From NCBI GenBank assembly GCA_031274075.1, contig JAISQQ010000451.1, forward strand, positions 1 to 5,858: a DNA stretch of 5,858 nt. The letters are read 5' to 3'. The notes under the pieces are model-generated. The model did not search any database. It saw nothing but the letters and a program-made list of their open reading frames with translations, and was not told where the DNA came from. Positions 4,880 to 5,858 of this stretch are shown one piece after another (within the stretch, counting starts at the first letter, position 1; each line of letters starts with the position of its first letter). The translations under genes were made by a program, and so were the position numbers. Source of the stretch: Accumulibacter sp. (GTDB taxonomy: Bacteria; Pseudomonadota; Gammaproteobacteria; Burkholderiales; Rhodocyclaceae).

Positions 4880-5832
4880 CGGCGCAAGGCCTGGGTGACG
4901 GCGGCAATGACGTCTTCCGCGCCGGGAGCGCGCCCCGGCCCGCCGAGGTTGCGGAAATTGCGCCTGCCGTAAACGCCGGTCAGGGCCGGATCGGTCGCCA
5001 CGTAGAGGGCGACGGTCGGGACGTCGAGCGCCGCGGCCAGATGCACCAGGCCGGTGTCGACGCCGACCGCCAGTTCGGAATGGCCGATCAGCGCGGCCAG
5101 TTCGCGCAGCGGCAGCGGCGGCGCGACGACGGCCCCGGCGATCGCCGCGGCGATGCGTTCGGCGCGTCGCCGCTCCTCGGCCTTGCCCCACGGCAGCACC
5201 GGCGTCAGCTCGCGCGCGGCGAGTTGCCGCGCGACGGCGATCCAGCGCTCTTCGTCCCAAAGCTTGTCGTCGCGGCTGGTCGCCGTCAGCAGCACGGCGC
5301 GGCGCCCTCCCGGCAGCCAGGGAAAATCCAGGCCGGGCGCGAGGATTCCGTAGTCGAGCGGCAGGTCGACCGGGTAATCGAAAGCGGCGGCGCTCAACCA
5401 GCGGTTGCGTTCGACGGCGTGGGCGTTGGGCGGGATGACGAAAGTCCGGTCGTAGAAGTAGGACGCCAGCGGCTCGCGCGCCGCTTCGGCGGCGTAGCCG
5501 TAGCACGGCCCCTTGGCGAAGAAGGTGATCACCCCACTCTTGACGAGTCCCTGCGTGTCGAGCACCGCGTCGTAGTCCTGGCCGCCGAGGGTCTGCCGCA
5601 AGGCGCCGATCTCGCGCCAGGTCGCGCCGCTGAACAAAGCCTTGCGCCAGCGCCGGATGGCTACCGGGATGACCTCGGCGACCGCCGGATGCAGGCGCGG
5701 AATGTCGGCGAACGCTTCTTCGACGCACCAGTCGATCACCGCGTCGGGAAAGCGGTGCTTCAGGTCATGGACGACGGGAAGGTTGTGGATGACGTCGCCC
5801 AGGGACGAGGTCTTGACCAACAGGATGCGCAT
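4876..5832 (-). CDS. waaC: Lipopolysaccharide heptosyltransferase I
   Basis: A 318-aa GT-B (GT9) enzyme that transfers L-glycero-D-manno-heptose from ADP-heptose to Kdo, the first heptose of the LPS inner core, at the inner face of the cytoplasmic membrane. Length is almost that of E. coli WaaC. Seen: MRILLVKTSSLGDVIHNLP at the N-terminus with the expected catalytic D13, LDTQGLVKSG (91-100), RDDKLWDEERW (187-197) with K190 matching the sugar-nucleotide-contacting Lys of E. coli, and VGVDTGLVHLAAALDVPTVALY (257-278) with the ADP-heptose binding DTG-HLAA motif. The usual GPTDP after this is VATDP here. Start ATG 5832 fits the conserved N-terminus; no clear SD precedes it, only a CATTCCACCC decamer repeat. 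The stop overlaps the waaA start by 4 nt, so the two form one operon. Its promoter lies beyond the right edge. Confidence 0.95.
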   Translation of the reverse strand: MRILLVKTSSLGDVIHNLPVVHDLKHRFPDAVIDWCVEEAFADIPRLHPAVAEVIPVAIRRWRKALFSGATWREIGALRQTLGGQDYDAVLDTQGLVKSGVITFFAKGPCYGYAAEAAREPLASYFYDRTFVIPPNAHAVERNRWLSAAAFDYPVDLPLDYGILAPGLDFPWLPGGRRAVLLTATSRDDKLWDEERWIAVARQLAARELTPVLPWGKAEERRRAERIAAAIAGAVVAPPLPLRELAALIGHSELAVGVDTGLVHLAAALDVPTVALYVATDPALTGVYGRRNFRNLGGPGRAPGAEDVIAAVTQALRR

Positions 5833-5836
5833 TGAC

Positions 5837-5858
5837 GGGTGGAATGGGGTGGAATGGG
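5837..5858. repeat. Tandem decamer repeat upstream of waaC
   Basis: GGGTGGAATG occurs at 5837-5846 and again at 5847-5856, and the next two bases (GG) fit a third copy cut by the window edge. It ends 4 nt before the waaC start codon and occupies the place where an SD would be expected. Confidence 0.8.

Noticed and set aside
4880..5728. Upstream extension of the waaA frame through waaC
   Set aside because: The extension is Arg/Ala-rich and lies in a different frame of waaC; WaaA clearly begins at the conserved MIRFAYALLFYLVQP.
5041..5835. 264-aa open frame on the + strand opposite waaC
   Set aside because: No domain recognisable; antisense shadow of a well-supported heptosyltransferase.

Overview
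The window is GC-rich chromosomal DNA from a Gram-negative bacterium, most likely a betaproteobacterium (Rhodocyclaceae or a relative). This rests on the third-position G/C bias, the two inner-core lipopolysaccharide genes (waaC, waaA), the TolC-type outer-membrane factor next to a Pcm-like methyltransferase, and the general resemblance of the proteins to those of that group. The taxonomic placement is inferred from gene order and protein style, not from a search.

Layout. On the + strand, a Pcm/PIMT-family methyltransferase (33-698) is followed after 9 nt by a TolC-family outer-membrane channel protein (708-2075), probably as one operon whose promoter lies left of the window. The next 121 nt separate convergent genes and hold no convincing terminator. 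Everything to the right is on the - strand. Reading in transcription direction from the right edge: waaC (heptosyltransferase I, 5832-4876), then waaA (Kdo transferase, 4879-3551) joined to it by a 4-nt ATGA overlap, then a 73-aa YjfB-type putative motility protein (3452-3231) with its own promoters and a strong intrinsic terminator, then a HAD-superfamily phosphatase (3039-2197) with a 191-nt upstream region containing short repeats and a perfect hairpin.

How the genes relate. WaaA and WaaC act at consecutive points of inner-core LPS assembly: Kdo is added to lipid A precursor, then the first heptose to Kdo. TolC is an outer-membrane exit duct. These are envelope housekeeping genes. The YjfB-like and HAD genes look like separate single-gene units lying between the LPS pair and the tolC unit.

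The most interesting part is the 100-150 nt between waaA and the YjfB-like gene. It carries a near-consensus sigma-70 promoter inside the waaA 3' end and, nearer the gene, a TAAA-N15-GCCG match to the flagellar sigma-28 promoter. A perfect 12-bp palindrome overlaps the sigma-28 -35 element. I saw no CRISPR array, tRNA, rRNA, transposon or phage gene, and no evidence of a wholly new system.
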